From contig ML677364.1 of NCBI GenBank assembly GCA_007922305.1, positions 20,877,326 through 20,941,325 on the forward strand: a stretch of 64,000 bases of DNA, in the 5' to 3' direction. A model generated the notes under the pieces. That model was not told the DNA's origin, made no database searches, and saw only the letters and a program-made list of their open reading frames with translations. Made by a program: the position numbers and the translations under genes. This DNA is from Dermatemys mawii (Eukaryota > Chordata > Testudines > Dermatemydidae). Numbering within the stretch: the stretch's first letter is position 1; every line of letters starts with the position of its first letter. Of the stretch, positions 45,262-57,836 are shown in pieces.

Positions 45262-48248
45262 ATCTAATACATCAGAGCGCGCCCTTGAGCACATCAAGCA
45301 AAAAATGTACTTTGTATATGTTTTCTGCAGTTCTTCTTAGCATGTTTGCTAGTTCCCAAAGTTAGCGGAATCTCATTCTGCTACATGGGACATGTACTGA
45401 CGTTTGTGGCAGTTCCACAATCACAGCAGATACAGAATCAGTCCCTTTAAACTCCCATTCCTCTCTTTCTTCCTATTTAACTAGGCTGAAAAGTCATGAT
45501 GCTGAATGTGTGACACCTAAGACCTAAAATAATACGTCTCTGCACAGACATGATATTGGCAAATCCCAGTGATCTTTGTGCAGATTCATAAAACAGCAAT
45601 GCCCATTTAAATAAAAAATCGTGGCCCAATGCAAGCCAATGCATGTGTGTTAGGCCTAGGAGGTATCTCCGCAATCTGCCTACAGTGCCTTGAGTGTCAC
45701 ATGCAGTATCCAGATTTGCTAATTCTGAGAATTTTCAGCCCCTTCTTCAGCACAGCAAGGAACCCCTCCTTTGACATTTCCCACCCTGCCTCCTGGAAAG
45801 GGGCAGCCAATCAGAGCTGCTGCATGTGGCAAGCAGACCTCTTCCTTTCCCCTTAGGGGACAGAGGTTTTTTGTTAAGGCTGGAGGGAAAAGGTGATACA
45901 ATGGAGCTGAGAAGGAGAAGGGAACAGAAAGGTCCAGCAGCTCAGAGGGACTCTGCTCTCTCCTCCCCATTTCTCTTCTGGTGGATAATATGTTTGCTCC
46001 TCCCCTTTTCTTCACTTTATCCCTGCAGCCCTAGGCCTGGGAAGTGTGAAGAAAGCCTCCAGAGCTGCAGGAGGTGCGCTGGGAGGAGGGAAGATGTGGG
46101 GCTGCAGGGAGGCAAAATGAATTGACTGGCAGCTGGGGGCAGGTTTAGGGAGGAGCTGGAAGCCCCTGGGTCTTCAGCCAGAGTTTTATACACATTGAAA
46201 ATCTACTTGTTTTGTAACGGGATGTAGGCAGGTCTGAGAATCTAGGCAATGGGGTGAAGTCCTTGTTAAAAACACGAATACTTTCAATAACTGAGAATAG
46301 AAAAGAGTCGAAAATTACTAGCCAAATTACATTTATTTGAGTAAATGGAACCTCTTGCTAACCTCCTCCTGTGTGACAGGTTTTCTTTCAAAGGTCTCTT
46401 GGGGAGATGAGACTAGAGTTGCAGCTAGAACGGAGCCATTTTAGGGGGAACTAAGAAAACTGATGTTGCTAAGAAAAGAAAGATTAATATGGTGGGATTA
46501 TTTAATGTGACCCAAATAACATGCAGAGCTATTGTGACAAATCAGTTTATAACCTCCTCTGCGTACTGCGGTTTGAGCAGTAATAGTGAGTCCATTGCTG
46601 ATCTGACTGGCATTCATTCCTCAGAATCAAAGTGTTTTGTTATTGACCTTTAGAGGGAAATTGGTAACGTACAGCCTGGGCATTTAACCCTGGCATTCCT
46701 ATTAATGTTAATGAGAGTTGGGAGTCTAACTCCATGTGCATTTTGCTGAAAACGTATGCCTAATTGACTTGCCATGCCAATTAACTACACATGACTCAAG
46801 GACAGATGGAAATATTTTGTGAGAGTTACATAATTTTTCTTATGCCAAATAAAGAGATTAGTCCATTCTGCAATGCACCACTTTGAAAAACAACATTTAG
46901 GCTATGAATCTGGGGATTGGGGAAAACAAATAATTTGAATATTATTGGTTGGATAAAGACAGTAAGTTCTGGAAAAAAATATTTCTTTCGGGGAGTGACA
47001 AACTGGTGCAGAGAAATTCAAAGTCCATTTGAACTCTTTGGAGAAATAGATAGTTTGGTTAACCTTTTTTTTTATCCTATTTACATTTGTGCATGAGTTA
47101 GTATGGCCTGGTTTCTGCAAAAATCAAAACATAAATATTTCAAGAAAGGCTTTCTTCATGCTATTTCTGATCCAAATGAAACTAACCAGTAATACTATTA
47201 ATACTCAGCATTTTATGTAGGGAGTAATTCATCCCATGCAAAGGCCCCACACAAGGCCTATGCACCACTGCAGCCCTATTTTAAGAGCTTTAAGGGATCC
47301 TTTTTGCGGATTTAAGTGACACAAAGACCTTGGATTGGCCTCACTGCCCGGGAATGAAATTCAGCCATCTCACCTAACATTTTACAATGATTTTTAGCAC
47401 TACTGTAGCACCTTCCAGCTGAGGATTGCAAAGTGCTTTAAAAAACATGAATAAATTATTAGCATCCCCATTTTACGCATGGGGAAAGGGCAGCACTTTG
47501 CCTCACTCTGTGCTCCTGCACAGAAAGGAGCCTGTGCCCCTGGAGAAAATGCCACCTCTCTGGCACTCCCTTCGTTCCCTTGATCCCACAAATGCTTTTT
47601 TGGGGTGCTCTGTGGAGTCCGACCTCCACAGAGCTGGAAGGGGAGGGTGGTTGGCTGGGATCCTCTGGGTTCATCCCTGCTAGCCCTGTGGGGAAAAGCT
47701 GTGTAAGTTAATGGAATCCATGGTTACTTGCATTGCTTTCCCCTCTGTGCTGTGAAACCCCTGTTTAGGGATGGGTTTTGGGTCAGTCACAGTAGGGAAA
47801 TCCCCTGGACACATGGGAACATCCAGGAGTTAGAAGCAGCTGCTTGGGTCAGGTGGCAGAGTGGAGGCAAGGGGGTGCTTTGGGAAATATTTGATATCCT
47901 CAGGTGAAGTGGGGGGGATACCTGACTCCTTCCTGTGGGACAAACAATGCTTTCTTGAGAGAAACTGGGGGGAGTTTCAGATCTCAGGTGGATTATCCCA
48001 GTGTGTGGGGTAACGGGGCTCTAAGTCGTGTTCCGAAGAACTTTAAATGATCTTGAAAACAGTTTATTACAAGGTAACTAATAAATAGCATGTGTGAAAT
48101 CCAGGTTCTTTTGAAAGAAATAGGAGCCTTGCCCTAGATTTCACTGGTACATCTATACAGCAGCTCCTGTCCCACACCTGGTACAGAAGAGAGTCCCAGA
48201 GCCCAGGCTCCAGACTGAGCCAAAATGTCTACACTGCCCCACAATGTA
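45262..48248. other. Intergenic segment
   Basis: No gene recognised. Only the MIR/L2-like tail at 47390-47490 could be named. The stretches 48371-49328 and 49640-50230 are also featureless. Confidence 0.5.
47390..47490 (+). repeat. MIR/L2-like SINE tail
   Basis: GCAAAGTGCTTTAAAAAACA and CCCCATTTTACGCATGGGGA match the conserved MIR/L2 type tail. Confidence 0.6.
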
Positions 48249-48368
48249 GGGTGACCAGAGGTTCCCATTTTATAGTGACAGTCCCGAGTTTGGGGTCTTT
48301 TTCTTCTATAGGCTCCTATTACCCCCCACCCCCTGTCTCAAGTTTTCACATTTGCTGTGTGGTCACCC
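48249..48368 (+). mobile_element. GGGTGACCAGA MITE, copy D, TA-flanked
   Basis: The 120 bp element has ends GGGTGACCAGAG and, inverted, GGGTGACCACACAG, with TA on both sides. It is the best-preserved copy with copy B. Confidence 0.88.
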
Positions 48369-49328
48369 TACCACAACGTGAGCCCTGTGAGCCTGAGAAA
48401 GTTGACCTGGATGCTGAGACTTGCTGCTGCGGGTTTTTGTTGTTGTTGTTGTTGTGTAGATGTACTCAGTGAAGCCAGGATCTCACTCTCAGGATCTTGT
48501 GGAAGACACTGTTCTCACCAGCTTTCCAGATCGCGTTCTTGCCCAAAGAGGTTCATATGTCTGGATCAGCTTCAGATAAACGTCCAGATGCTTTTCTAAA
48601 TGGATTCAGATGAGGCTCGCCCATTGCTATGCATGTTCCCACTCTTTAGTGCATAACCAGCGTACCAAGTAGTGTAATAATAATAATGATTCTGATCGTG
48701 CTCTGAGCTGGAACATATTTATAGGATGCAAGACAGGTAATTCTCTCCATCCAAATAAGGAATGAGTTTGAGTACATGGTGTAAATAGTAACAAAAAGTT
48801 ATCAAAGAGAAAGACATTTTAGATCTGTGCCAGCCATACTTCTGTCATCATTGTAACAAATTCATTCAGTCATTGTTAAGTGTATGGTGCCAGCAACGTG
48901 CGAGGAGATTTTATTCTTTAGTCTGAGGGTTTTCCACTGAACTGGAGTGCTGCAATCATTATAAAAAAGAAACATTTCTTTTTGACATATTAAGTATTAA
49001 GCGGATTGTGCAAAGGCCAGACATACTGTAGAAGGGAAATGTCGTTAATACAGCTTTGACTGTGAACCAGCGACCCTCCAGAAATTTTAGGAAAGTTAAA
49101 AAACATGACTTTGACAAGGTGTTCTTTTAAAAATCTTCTTCTAAAAAGATTAAGGAATTCAGTCACTATTCTTTACATAAAATTCAACCTCTTTTGATTA
49201 AAACCATAATCATTTAATGTCACATCTGCAACCTAGCAGTGGCAGACATAGTTAATCCAAGTTAGTTTTCAAATTCCAATTTCCTATGGATTAAACACTG
49301 CGACTAAGTCACTCAATAGTATACCCTG

Positions 49329-49639
49329 CAGGGGTCGGCAACTTTTCAGAAGTGGTGTTCTGAGACTTCATTTATTCACTCTAATTTAAGGTTTTGCATG
49401 CCAATAATACATTTTAATGTTTTTAGAAGGTCTCTTTCTATAAGTCTATAATATATAACTAATCTATTGTTGTATGTAAAGTAAATAAGATTGTTAAAAT
49501 GTTTAAGAAGCTTCATTTAAAATTAAATTAAAATGCAGAGCCCCCCAGAATGATGGCCAGGACCTGGGCAGTGTGAATGCCACTGAAAATCAGCTCGCAT
49601 GCTGCCTTTGGCACCCGTGCCATAGGTTGCCTACCCCTG
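49329..49639 (+). mobile_element. hAT MITE (CAGGGGTCGGCAAC family)
   Basis: The ends CAGGGGTCGGCAACTTT and, inverted, CAGGGGTAGGCAACCTAT are flanked by ATACCCTG and ATATACTG (6 of 8). A reverse relative is at 6689-6999. Confidence 0.85.
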
Positions 49640-50230
49640 ATATACTGTATAGGCATTAAGGCTGGTGTCTTGTAAAGTCTCTTGAGTAGATAAACTAAGC
49701 ACAGATTAGCAAGGTCTAAGTCTATGTCTTCTTTAAAAAAAAATCCTGACATTTTAGTTATGCAGATTTACATAGGAGCCGTGAAAAATGGGTGAAAATT
49801 GGTGTTATGAAAGATGTATTACTGCACCATTCCCAAGGTGAGAGTCTTACAAATTAATTAGCTGCACACATTACCTTGATAACAATTACTGCTCTTCTGA
49901 GGGGATATGGCCGTTCAGTGACATGTACTCAATGATCAATGGGAGGCCCGAGTAATATCCTTGGTGCTGACTGAACTTTTTCATAATTTAGTTGTAGAGG
50001 GTGTAGATACGTGTGCATACACACACTGAGGGCTTGATCCTACTCTGTGCAGGGGCAGACTGCTGCATATGGAAGTGAAAGGTGAAAAGTAAGGAGATGC
50101 ACCGGGAGAGCAGGGAATTCTGCATTCATGAGAATACTGCTTTCCAGGCTGCCAAGTTACTCCCAGCAGCAGAAGTAAAGCTCAGGCAAGGAGCGCATAA
50201 CTAAGCACCAGTGTTGCATGCTGAGGAATA

Positions 50231-50319
50231 CAGCCCAGCTCCTCCAAGATACTAGGCACTTAACTCCCATTGAAATAAATGGGAGCTAGGTGCCTAAATA
50301 CCTTGGAGGATCTGGGCCT
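50231..50319. mobile_element. Near-perfect palindromic MITE
   Basis: The 89 bp sequence is almost its own reverse complement: CAGCCCAGCTCCTCCAAGAT at the left pairs with CTTGGAGGATCTGGGCC at the right, around CTCCCATTGAAATAAATGGG. It would form a long hairpin. Confidence 0.85.
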
Positions 50320-50941
50320 ACACTGAATACCATGTCTCTTCACATGCCCAACATCTGCCTACACGCCTTCTTGTTAAACCCCGTGAGATTTAAAATAAAG
50401 GGCTGTGGAAGGGGCTTGGGATTTACCGCCACACAATAGAGGTGCCTATGCTCAGTGGTGAGCCATACTTGAACCTGTGCATCTCTTCTATTGCCTTGCA
50501 CTCCCTGCTGCACATCTTACGGGATCGAGGCCAAAGTGTGTCTGAATATCTCATTGACTTGGTGTCTGTGAATATCTCAGAGTATCTCGGGGCATTTTTA
50601 ATGCAAAAACCCACATTGTATTGCCTTTGTGTCCAACTGTGGCACACATTTTATTAGATAATATTCCGGTTGATTTCCCATGCCTACATGTACTCGTCAG
50701 CTGGTAGACTAGCTGTCTGTCACATTCAGAAGTTTCTGTTTTATACCAAACCTCTCCCTCCAGGCATAATCTTGCTTTTGAGCTGGATTTGTACAGGTTG
50801 ACATCTTCACCTCTGAAATATTCAGACGGAATCTCTAGTGCAAGAGAAGGGAACATTTATCCCTCTCAGACTTGAAACAATGAGTTAAAACAAACACGAG
50901 GTGCCTTTGCAAGCGACAAGGAAAATAAGGACAGTCTCTAA

Positions 50942-51052
50942 GGGTCTGATCCTGCAATGTGCTGAGAACCCTCAGCTCACACGGAAATTAATGGGACTAC
51001 TTATGTACTTAAAATGATGCTTATACTTAAGAGCTTTGCTGGATCAGGTCCT
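50942..51052. mobile_element. Imperfect palindromic MITE (GATCCTGCA type)
   Basis: The left end GGGTCTGATCCTGCAATGTG pairs with the inverted right end AGGACCTGATCCAGCAAAGC. The centre is less conserved. Confidence 0.65.
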
Positions 51053-51217
51053 GAGGCCTCACAGCACTTTTCAGGATCACGCCCTAAAGGAATGAAATGA
51101 AGTGTCTTTGGTTATCATGCCATACGCATCTGGAGTTATTTAAAGAACAGCAATCGTGACACAAAGCAACCTGTACAAAAGAAACACATGCCTGTGATTG
51201 AACTGCATGCTCTAACC

Positions 51218-52139
51218 CAGGGGTGGGCAAACTATGGCCCGTAGGCCATATCCGGCCTGCGAGCTAATTTTGCCCGGCCTCCCAAGCTCCTGGCTGAGGA
51301 GCCTACCTTCAGCCCCTCCCCTGCTTTTTCCCCTCTCTCGCCTTCCCTGCTCTCCCGGAGCTTCAGTGCCCCGCATCCAGGAGCAGCCCTGGACAGTGCT
51401 GCAGCGGTGTGGCTCCGGGGTGTGTGTGTGAGCTCCTGCCACACGGCCCGCCAGAGCTTGCAGCCCCGCCCCCTTATTACAACATTCCCCCATCCCCCAG
51501 AGCCTCTGCGTGCTGTGTCCAGGAGCGGCCCTGGACAATGCTGCAGCAGCATGGCTCCAGTGGGGCCAGAGCTGCCACTGGGAGTGGCGTGGTAAGGGGG
51601 TGGGACTGCGAGCTTTGGTGAGCCAAGTGGCAGAGCTCAGGCCCTGCTGGAGCAACTGTCCAGGGCTAATCCTGGATGCGGCACGCTCAGGCTCCGGGAG
51701 AGGGGGGAGGCTGGGATAAGTGGAATGGTAAGGGGGAGGGGCAGAGCTGGATAAGGGGCAGGAGTTCTGGGGGTAGTCAGAGGACAGGGAGCAGGGGGCG
51801 TTGGATGGGACAGAGGGGGGTGGTTAGGGGACAGGGAACAGGGGGGCTGGATAGGGTGGGGGAGTCCCGGGGGTCTGTCAGGAGGCATGGATAGGGGTCG
51901 GGGCAGTCAGGAGACAGGGACCGGTGGAATTGGGTAGGGAGTGGGGGCCCTGAGTGATGGTTGGGGGAATGGTTTCGGGAAGGAGTGTTCAGGGGACAAG
52001 GAGCAGGATGGGTTGGGTATTCTGAGGGGGGCAGGAAGTGGGTGGGGCTCGGATACGGGGCAGGCCTTCCCTATCCGGCCCTTCGTGCAATTTTGGAACC
52101 CCGATGTGGCCCTCAGGCCAAAACGTTTGCCCACCCCTG
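51218..52139 (+). mobile_element. Large nonautonomous hAT element with 15-bp perfect inverted ends
   Basis: The ends CAGGGGTGGGCAAAC and its exact inverse GTTTGCCCACCCCTG are flanked by CTCTAACC and TTCTAACC (7 of 8). The 922 bp interior is GC-rich, noncoding filler with GGGG-tract repeats on the right half. It is the longest member of its family here. Confidence 0.92.
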
Positions 52140-53288
52140 TTCTAACCTCATCAGAATGACTGCCTGTAAGGAGCACTGTGGACAGGAGACCCTATTCTCT
52201 GTTGGTCTAAATGGGTGCAGCTCTATTGCCTTCAGTGGAGTTTCTTCTGTTTACACGAGTTCAACGTGATTCCAGCACAAAAACTACAATCAATGTACCA
52301 TTTCCATGGCACCTGATGGGTATTTTTGCTGGAATGATTCAGCATAAGAACAGCTTACAAGAAAGGGCGCAAATCTACAAGAGATCCTTAGTAGTCAAGA
52401 AATATGTTACAACAACAGGACATTAACTCTTCCTGAATTTCTGTGAAATTGCTGTACCTATTGCAGCCCAACAAGTTCCAAAAGAGCTCCTGATTAATAA
52501 AAACTATCCCCAGTCACAGCACAAAAGATATGATTCAAAGTTCCTGACTTGAAACTCCAATGCCAAGTTAAAATCTGTGCAAGGCAAGCAATATATGTTG
52601 CTTCTAAGTTTAACTGGCATAAAATAGTGATAAGAATTCCACCTCCCCAAAACCCCTCCCCCCAAAACCATATCTGAAGACAAATGATAAAGTAACCACC
52701 AAAGAAAGCAGAAGCAAATTTAAGAGGCATCTCATTTGTCTGGTTTGACACAAATTCCCACACTGCTATCCTAACAGAACCAAATTGCTCACAGTATTAA
52801 GAGAATTTAAATCACTTCCTCATCTAGGAAATCACTTGCTGACTTTCACAACAGCCATCAGGCAGGTAATAATCAATTAAGCACTGACCAAGTTACATTC
52901 CAACAACTGACCCTGAACGACTGGTATTTTTTCTGCACCATGCAACAACAAAGTGAGATCTGATGCCATGACATTGAGTATGTCTTCACTGCTGCGGGAG
53001 GTCATTTCCAGCTCACACAGACATCCATGCACTAGCTTTGGTGGAGCTCAGACATCAAAAATAGCAGTGTAGCCATGGCAGCGTGGGTTAGCCGCCTGAG
53101 TGTTTACCTAGGGTCTCCAGTGGGATTGCTGCCTTCCATTCTGCAGCTACACGGCTACGCTTGGTGTGTTAGTGTGACTGAAGCTAATGTACGCACGCCT
53201 ACCCAAACTGGACATTACACCTGCAGCGGCAGTGTAGACATGCCCATTGTCTTACCGTAAATCTTTTCATGTGGTAACAAACTAAATT

Positions 53289-53841
53289 CAGTGGCGGAAA
53301 GCCCCCACGCTCTGACCCCGCTTCCAGGCAGCAGCATCAGGTGGGCGAGGTGGTGGCGAGGGAAGCATCCTCATTCCCCGGCAGCCTGCGACGCCAGACC
53401 CCACTGCCTAGAGGCAGCGCCGGGTGGGCAGGGCGGGTGCTGCGGCAAAGGAAGTTCCCAGGGCCCCCAATCCCGGCAGAAGCCAGCTGGCCACAGGGGA
53501 AGCCTCCAGAGCCCCCAACCCATTCCTGGCAGAAATGGGGGCTGGCAGGGGAAGTCTTGCTGCAGTCCCAAAACTGGAGGCGCTTTCACTCCCTGCTGTG
53601 GCCAGAGCATCTCTGGTCTTGGGACCACAGTGTGTGTGGGGGGGTGCAATGGAGGGGACCCTGGGTGGAATGGGGAGGAGGGAGGGAAGGGTCAGAAAGG
53701 GCTAGGGCTGTGGGTGGGGTCACATATGAAGGGGGCAGAATGGGGGCAGGAGCACAGGTGGAAGAGGTGAGGAGGAAGAGGTGGGGAGGCCCCCCCAACT
53801 TGCTCTGGCCCAGGGCCCCCGGAAACCTTAGTCCTCCTCTG
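53289..53841 (+). mobile_element. hAT-like element (CAGTGGCGGA family)
   Basis: It starts CAGTGGCGGAAAGCCCC and ends GTCCTCCTCTG, flanked by ACTAAATT and GCTAAATG (6 of 8). The 553 bp interior is GC-rich. Open frames of 150-170 codons inside are compositional. Confidence 0.7.
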
Positions 53842-54975
53842 GCTAAATGATTTGATGTGTGGTTTCTAATGCAACTCATCAGACATGGAAATGCCAGTAT
53901 ATAAGGCAACTACATAAGTGGCTATTTTTCTTTGTTGATATGTAACTTTTATTGGCAGATATTTTTGCACCAGCACCACACTAATATTGAGATAAAGCTG
54001 ATTAGAAGGTAGCAATGAAGATGGCCATTCCTTGACTCTTACTTGAATGGTGTAACTGAAGTTATTGTAGCTACTCGCATGAATAAGGGCTAGAGGGCTA
54101 AGTGCAAAATAACCAATAAAATTACATTTCACATGAAAACAATCAAATGTTTCCAGAGGAGTGGAAATGAAATTAACCAAGAACAAAAATCCACTAAATG
54201 CACACATCACATTAGTTATGAACTGGCCATGACCTCAGCTGATCCAAATTAAATTGCAATTACTTTAGGATTAATTCTCTTGGCATAAAAAACACAGCCT
54301 GTCAACAGGGGCTGAAAACACCTCATAAATCAAGAAACATTAAAGCCTAGTGGAGGATTATGCATGATGAGCGAGAGGATTATGATAGGACACAGTGTTT
54401 AGTCTGGTGAGCAGCAAACTCAGCTTTCCAGGATATGTTATGGCATGATACAGCCTAGAAGAAACTGCAAGCAAGCTCCTTTAAGATGGAAAAGATATCA
54501 AAACCAGAGCCCGTAAAGTGAAGCCTCACTGCAAAAAGCAAACAAATGTCACAGATGTGTGTGCATGTGTGTGCATGTATGTGCACATGTAATAAATGGA
54601 CTTTCTTTGCTAACTTGGTTGCAGTTTGCAGTATTTTTGTGTTAACATCTTGCCTGTAATGACAGTACACAATTTCCCAGAATCTCTTCTAGCTTCTTGT
54701 TATCAATACACCCATTCTTCAGGCTGTTTCCTCAATAACGTCCATTAAAGTTGATAAGGAGGCTGAGCAGGAGGTAAGGTAATTTAAAAAGCCGAGAAAT
54801 AAAGACAGGAATGCAAGCCGTTGAAACTTATTGCACAAAAATTAATACTTTCTCGCTCCATATTTTTTCAGTCTACACAATTCATTCATACATCCCAATC
54901 AGGAAATAAGAGGGAGATGGTGAGCTAACTCTGAAAGTTCTATGGAGCGTCCAAACTGCCAGTCAGACTCTCATT

Positions 54976-55080
54976 GCCCCTAATTCAGGAAAGCACTTAA
55001 GTGCATGTTTAAGTTGTACTGAAGTCAACTGCATTTAAGCACATGCTTAAAGTGAAACACACACTAAAGTGCATTCTTGA
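54976..55080. mobile_element. Palindromic MITE (AAGCACTTAAG type)
   Basis: Alternating AAGCACTTAAGTGCATG and TTAAGCACATGCTTAA text forms imperfect inverted arms around GAAGTCAACTGC. It may lie in the AFF3 3' UTR. Confidence 0.6.
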
Positions 55081-55095
55081 CTCGAAGCCATTGTG

Positions 55096-55101
55096 TTTAT
55101 T
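55096..55101 (-). terminator. AFF3: Candidate AFF3 polyadenylation signal
   Basis: The minus strand reads AATAAA about 530 nt beyond the AFF3 stop, the nearest canonical hexamer I found. Further candidates lie near 53948-53953 and about 50650. Vertebrate AFF3 3' UTRs can be several kilobases long, so this may be only a proximal site. A Tigger-like MITE (55288-55498) lies between the stop codon and this hexamer. Confidence 0.3.
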
Positions 55102-55287
55102 GCACTTGGTTCAGTTAACTTATGAGATGTTGGTTTCTGAGTTTTTCTAAGCACAGGTATAGGAAATGTGTGGGTGTATTAAGACATCTGTGGTCAGTTC
55201 TGTCTAGAGTATGATGATGTTTGGAGATTGCTATAGAACAATGCCTTCTGAAGAGACACAGCTGCATATTATACATACACACATATA

Positions 55288-55498
55288 CAGGCATGTCGCG
55301 TCTTATGCTGATTCAACTTACGCGATTTCCACTTTACATGGTCCGCAAAAACAAAAAAAGAAAGGAGAATTTTTTTAAACTTCCTGCAGGGGGCGCAATT
55401 TTGCCTCTCATTGAAGTTAATGGATTCTGGCTATACGCGGTTTCCGCTTTACGCAGTAACCACAGAATGGAACCCTCGCACAAGACGAGACATGCCTG
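55288..55498. mobile_element. Tigger-like MITE (CAGGCATGTC family) in probable AFF3 3' UTR
   Basis: The 211 bp element is flanked by TA, with ends CAGGCATGTCGCGTCTTA and, inverted, CAGGCATGTCTCGTCTTG. It is the better-preserved relative of 19017-19246. It contains CCTGCAGGGGGCGCAAT, a CTCF-like string. Confidence 0.88.
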
Positions 55499-55626
55499 TA
55501 TGTCTACACTTTGAAAAATGTTTTTCAACATTGAAGAAATATTCACCTTTGTCTGGATGCTATGGTTGATTATTTCTGTAGCACAGTGTCCAGAATAACT
55601 GAATTGTCCATGGGAGATTATGCAGT

Positions 55627-55766
55627 TCATTTGAATGGCACACAGTCTTTTGCGTGAGTACTATTCCGTACCCAGTGAAGTCCTTGCTGAGTGTACTGAA
55701 CTAAATGCTCCATACTGCTGTGTAGGGTGACAGGTCCCATCAACGCATCCAATTCATTAAAAAACT
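55627..55766 (-). CDS. AFF3: AFF3 last coding exon with stop codon
   Basis: After the acceptor TTTCTATAG the exon encodes [20 protein letters not shown], then [14 protein letters not shown], then a short tail [11 protein letters not shown] and a TGA stop (55627-55629). The first two parts match the end of the AFF C-terminal domain. The tail differs from the short mammalian AFF3 ending that I remember. The coding part is 140 nt including the stop. The 3' UTR continues to lower coordinates for an unknown distance. Confidence 0.93.
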
Positions 55767-57358
55767 CTATAGAAAAAATATTAAGCATTAGAATAATGAA
55801 AGTGACATTTGTTATTTATCACCATGTAATAGCTATTTTCTTCTACTAACTACATCACACTGAACATTTGATTAAAATGGAAATTTTGGGCAAATGAGTG
55901 TCCTTAAGGCCCCTATGGTCCATGATTAGAGTGTTCCCAATAATTTCATTTTAAAAATTAAACAGCTAATTCCTTGGTTCTTTCTTTCACTGACTTCCAT
56001 TGATCCTGTGTGTAAAAGGATTACTTGCCAATGGTGTCCTTATAAAGATAAAGAGACATCATTTGTAGTTCAACTGCACAAATTATTCTGACTGAAACAC
56101 TTCTCAAAATGAGTTAGGCCAGGCCAAACTTGAGGTTTTTACTCAGGCAACTCCTTCTTAAACCATGAGGGAACTGAAGGAGGACTAAGTAAAAACTAAG
56201 GACCCCTAGGACCTCTCCAAGTCTGTATGTGGAGGAAAGTCTGCACTTGCAGGAGAAGGGAGGGGTTCCTCTCCCTTGGCATGATCCAACCTTCATGTCA
56301 CGCAGGCCCTTTTGAACCTCCATCCCATGCAGCTCCATGAAGTTGGAGGAGGTGAGCAAGATAAGCTGCCTTGTCTCCTCTAGATTCTCTCCCTAAAACT
56401 TATTGGGGACATAACTGGAAATAAATTCAGCCTACAGCTATATTATTATCTTATGCTATTGGTCCCATTCCACTGCCAATGGATTCTGGAGGAACTGATA
56501 GCTGGGGAGGTCTCTGGAGGCACTGCTCCTGCAAGAGCCATGCTGAGCAGGGGCCAGCTGGAGTTGGTAGGGCCAAATGGCATAGCTTGGCCAAAGAGCA
56601 TCCATGCTGCTTACCTAAGATATAGGAGGTGAAGCTGTGCTACTCCCCCACCAACTTTAAACCCTGATTATACCAGTGTGAAGCTGATGTACTTGGAGTA
56701 GAACTTAGCCTTGTATGTTTGTCCTGGTGCCATGCCAAATACACCAATGATCTAACTGTCCATGTCAGAGCTAAAGTGGAGAGGTGGGACTTCAACCACA
56801 GATATTTACGCCGGGTCTGGATACTCAGAGGGGAGGTGTCCTATGTGTTCACAGACACGTAAATCCTACAAGGAGTTCTATAGCTGTATTAGTCAATACC
56901 TGCAAAAATATGAGGTCATATGGGAGTCATTGCCAAAAGGGAATGTCACCAGTGCACTTGATTAGTTTTCTCGTGTAAAACAAGAACAAAATCCAAAGAG
57001 ATCCATTTCTGTAGCTATGCCACAAGATAGTGCAATACTGCCCAGGAGAAGGAGAATTAAATAAACGCAAAATATCAATTTAATTCCTGTTTGACTGCCA
57101 GATGTCTGTGAGTCTGTTCCTGCAAAAGGGTGAAAGTTGGGCAGTCAAATAAAAGAGAAATTAACAATATTTTGCCTCTTCTGAGTGGGAATATGGACAA
57201 AACTGTTGTTGTTACCTTTTGGGACAGACCATGAATAGGCTAAAAGAATACACCTTTGTAATCCAGAAGATAAGATCTTCCAGTAGGACCACTGTCAAAG
57301 TAGGTCAATATATTGTCTTATTGGAATGTTTTTAAAGGCCATGTGTTAGGTTACACAC
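55767..57358. other. AFF3 last intron
   Basis: About 1.6 kb between the last two coding exons. No exon or repeat recognised. Confidence 0.65.
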
Positions 57359-57573
57359 CTCTATTTTCCTTGGCTAGATTGTCAGCCATCTCCCAGTAGT
57401 CATAGCTGTGCAGGATGCTGTTGGTGATACTGACGTGATTGGCTGCCATCTGATGAATACGCTGTGGAATGCTGATAGTGGAAGAGGGGGAAGGGGCACC
57501 GGTGCTTCCCTGGGATCCTATAGAGCTGACCGGAGAAGGGTTAGGAGACATGGGGGATGGAGTTCCTGTGCTC
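57359..57573 (-). CDS. AFF3: AFF3 coding exon, conserved [13 protein letters not shown] segment (second from last)
   Basis: The exon encodes a serine/proline stretch beginning [14 protein letters not shown], then [20 protein letters not shown] and [18 protein letters not shown]. The last two segments are a hallmark of AFF-family C-termini. The acceptor is TTTCAG/GAGCACAGG and the donor AGAG/GTGTGT. Length is 215 nt: 1+71 codons+1, so its G joins AG of the last exon to give glutamate. No stop or frameshift is seen. The family match is certain; assignment to AFF3 rests on synteny with REV1. Confidence 0.95.
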
Positions 57574-57610
57574 CTGAAACAGAACATTAATATACACGTG
57601 TGTGTATATG

Positions 57611-57836
57611 CTGGAAGAAGATGGGAGACACTTAAAATGTAAGTTAAAATAGCCTCTGCACTATTTAGTTTAGATTCTGTTAGATGCCGGTATAATGAGG
57701 AAAGTAGCTCTCAGAAAGTGTCATTGAGTCTAACTTACAACTTCTTCTTCATCGCCACTGATTCTCCTGTGGGCTTTGTTCTACTTTCAGACTCGAACTG
57801 TAGCTGTTATTTTCTCAAAAATCTTTAACTCCCAAA
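57611..57836. repeat. AFF3 intronic duplication, copy 1
   Basis: This 226 bp block aligns without gaps to 58659-58884, with about 19 mismatches by eye (about 92% identity). Both copies end at CTTTAACTCCCAAA. It lies on the other side of the 50-nt AFF3 exon from copy 2. Confidence 0.95.

Larger units (their letters stand above)
52148..55626 (-). other. AFF3: AFF3 3' UTR and downstream DNA
   Basis: Downstream of the AFF3 stop on the minus strand. The 3' UTR end is unknown; candidate AATAAA hexamers are at 55096-55101 and 53948-53953. A (GTGTGCAT)n-like tract lies near 54555-54590. Three mobile elements within it are listed separately. Confidence 0.5.

Noticed and set aside
53291..53850. Open frames of 159 and 169 codons
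   Set aside because: They lie within a GC-rich nonautonomous hAT-like element and overlap each other in different frames.
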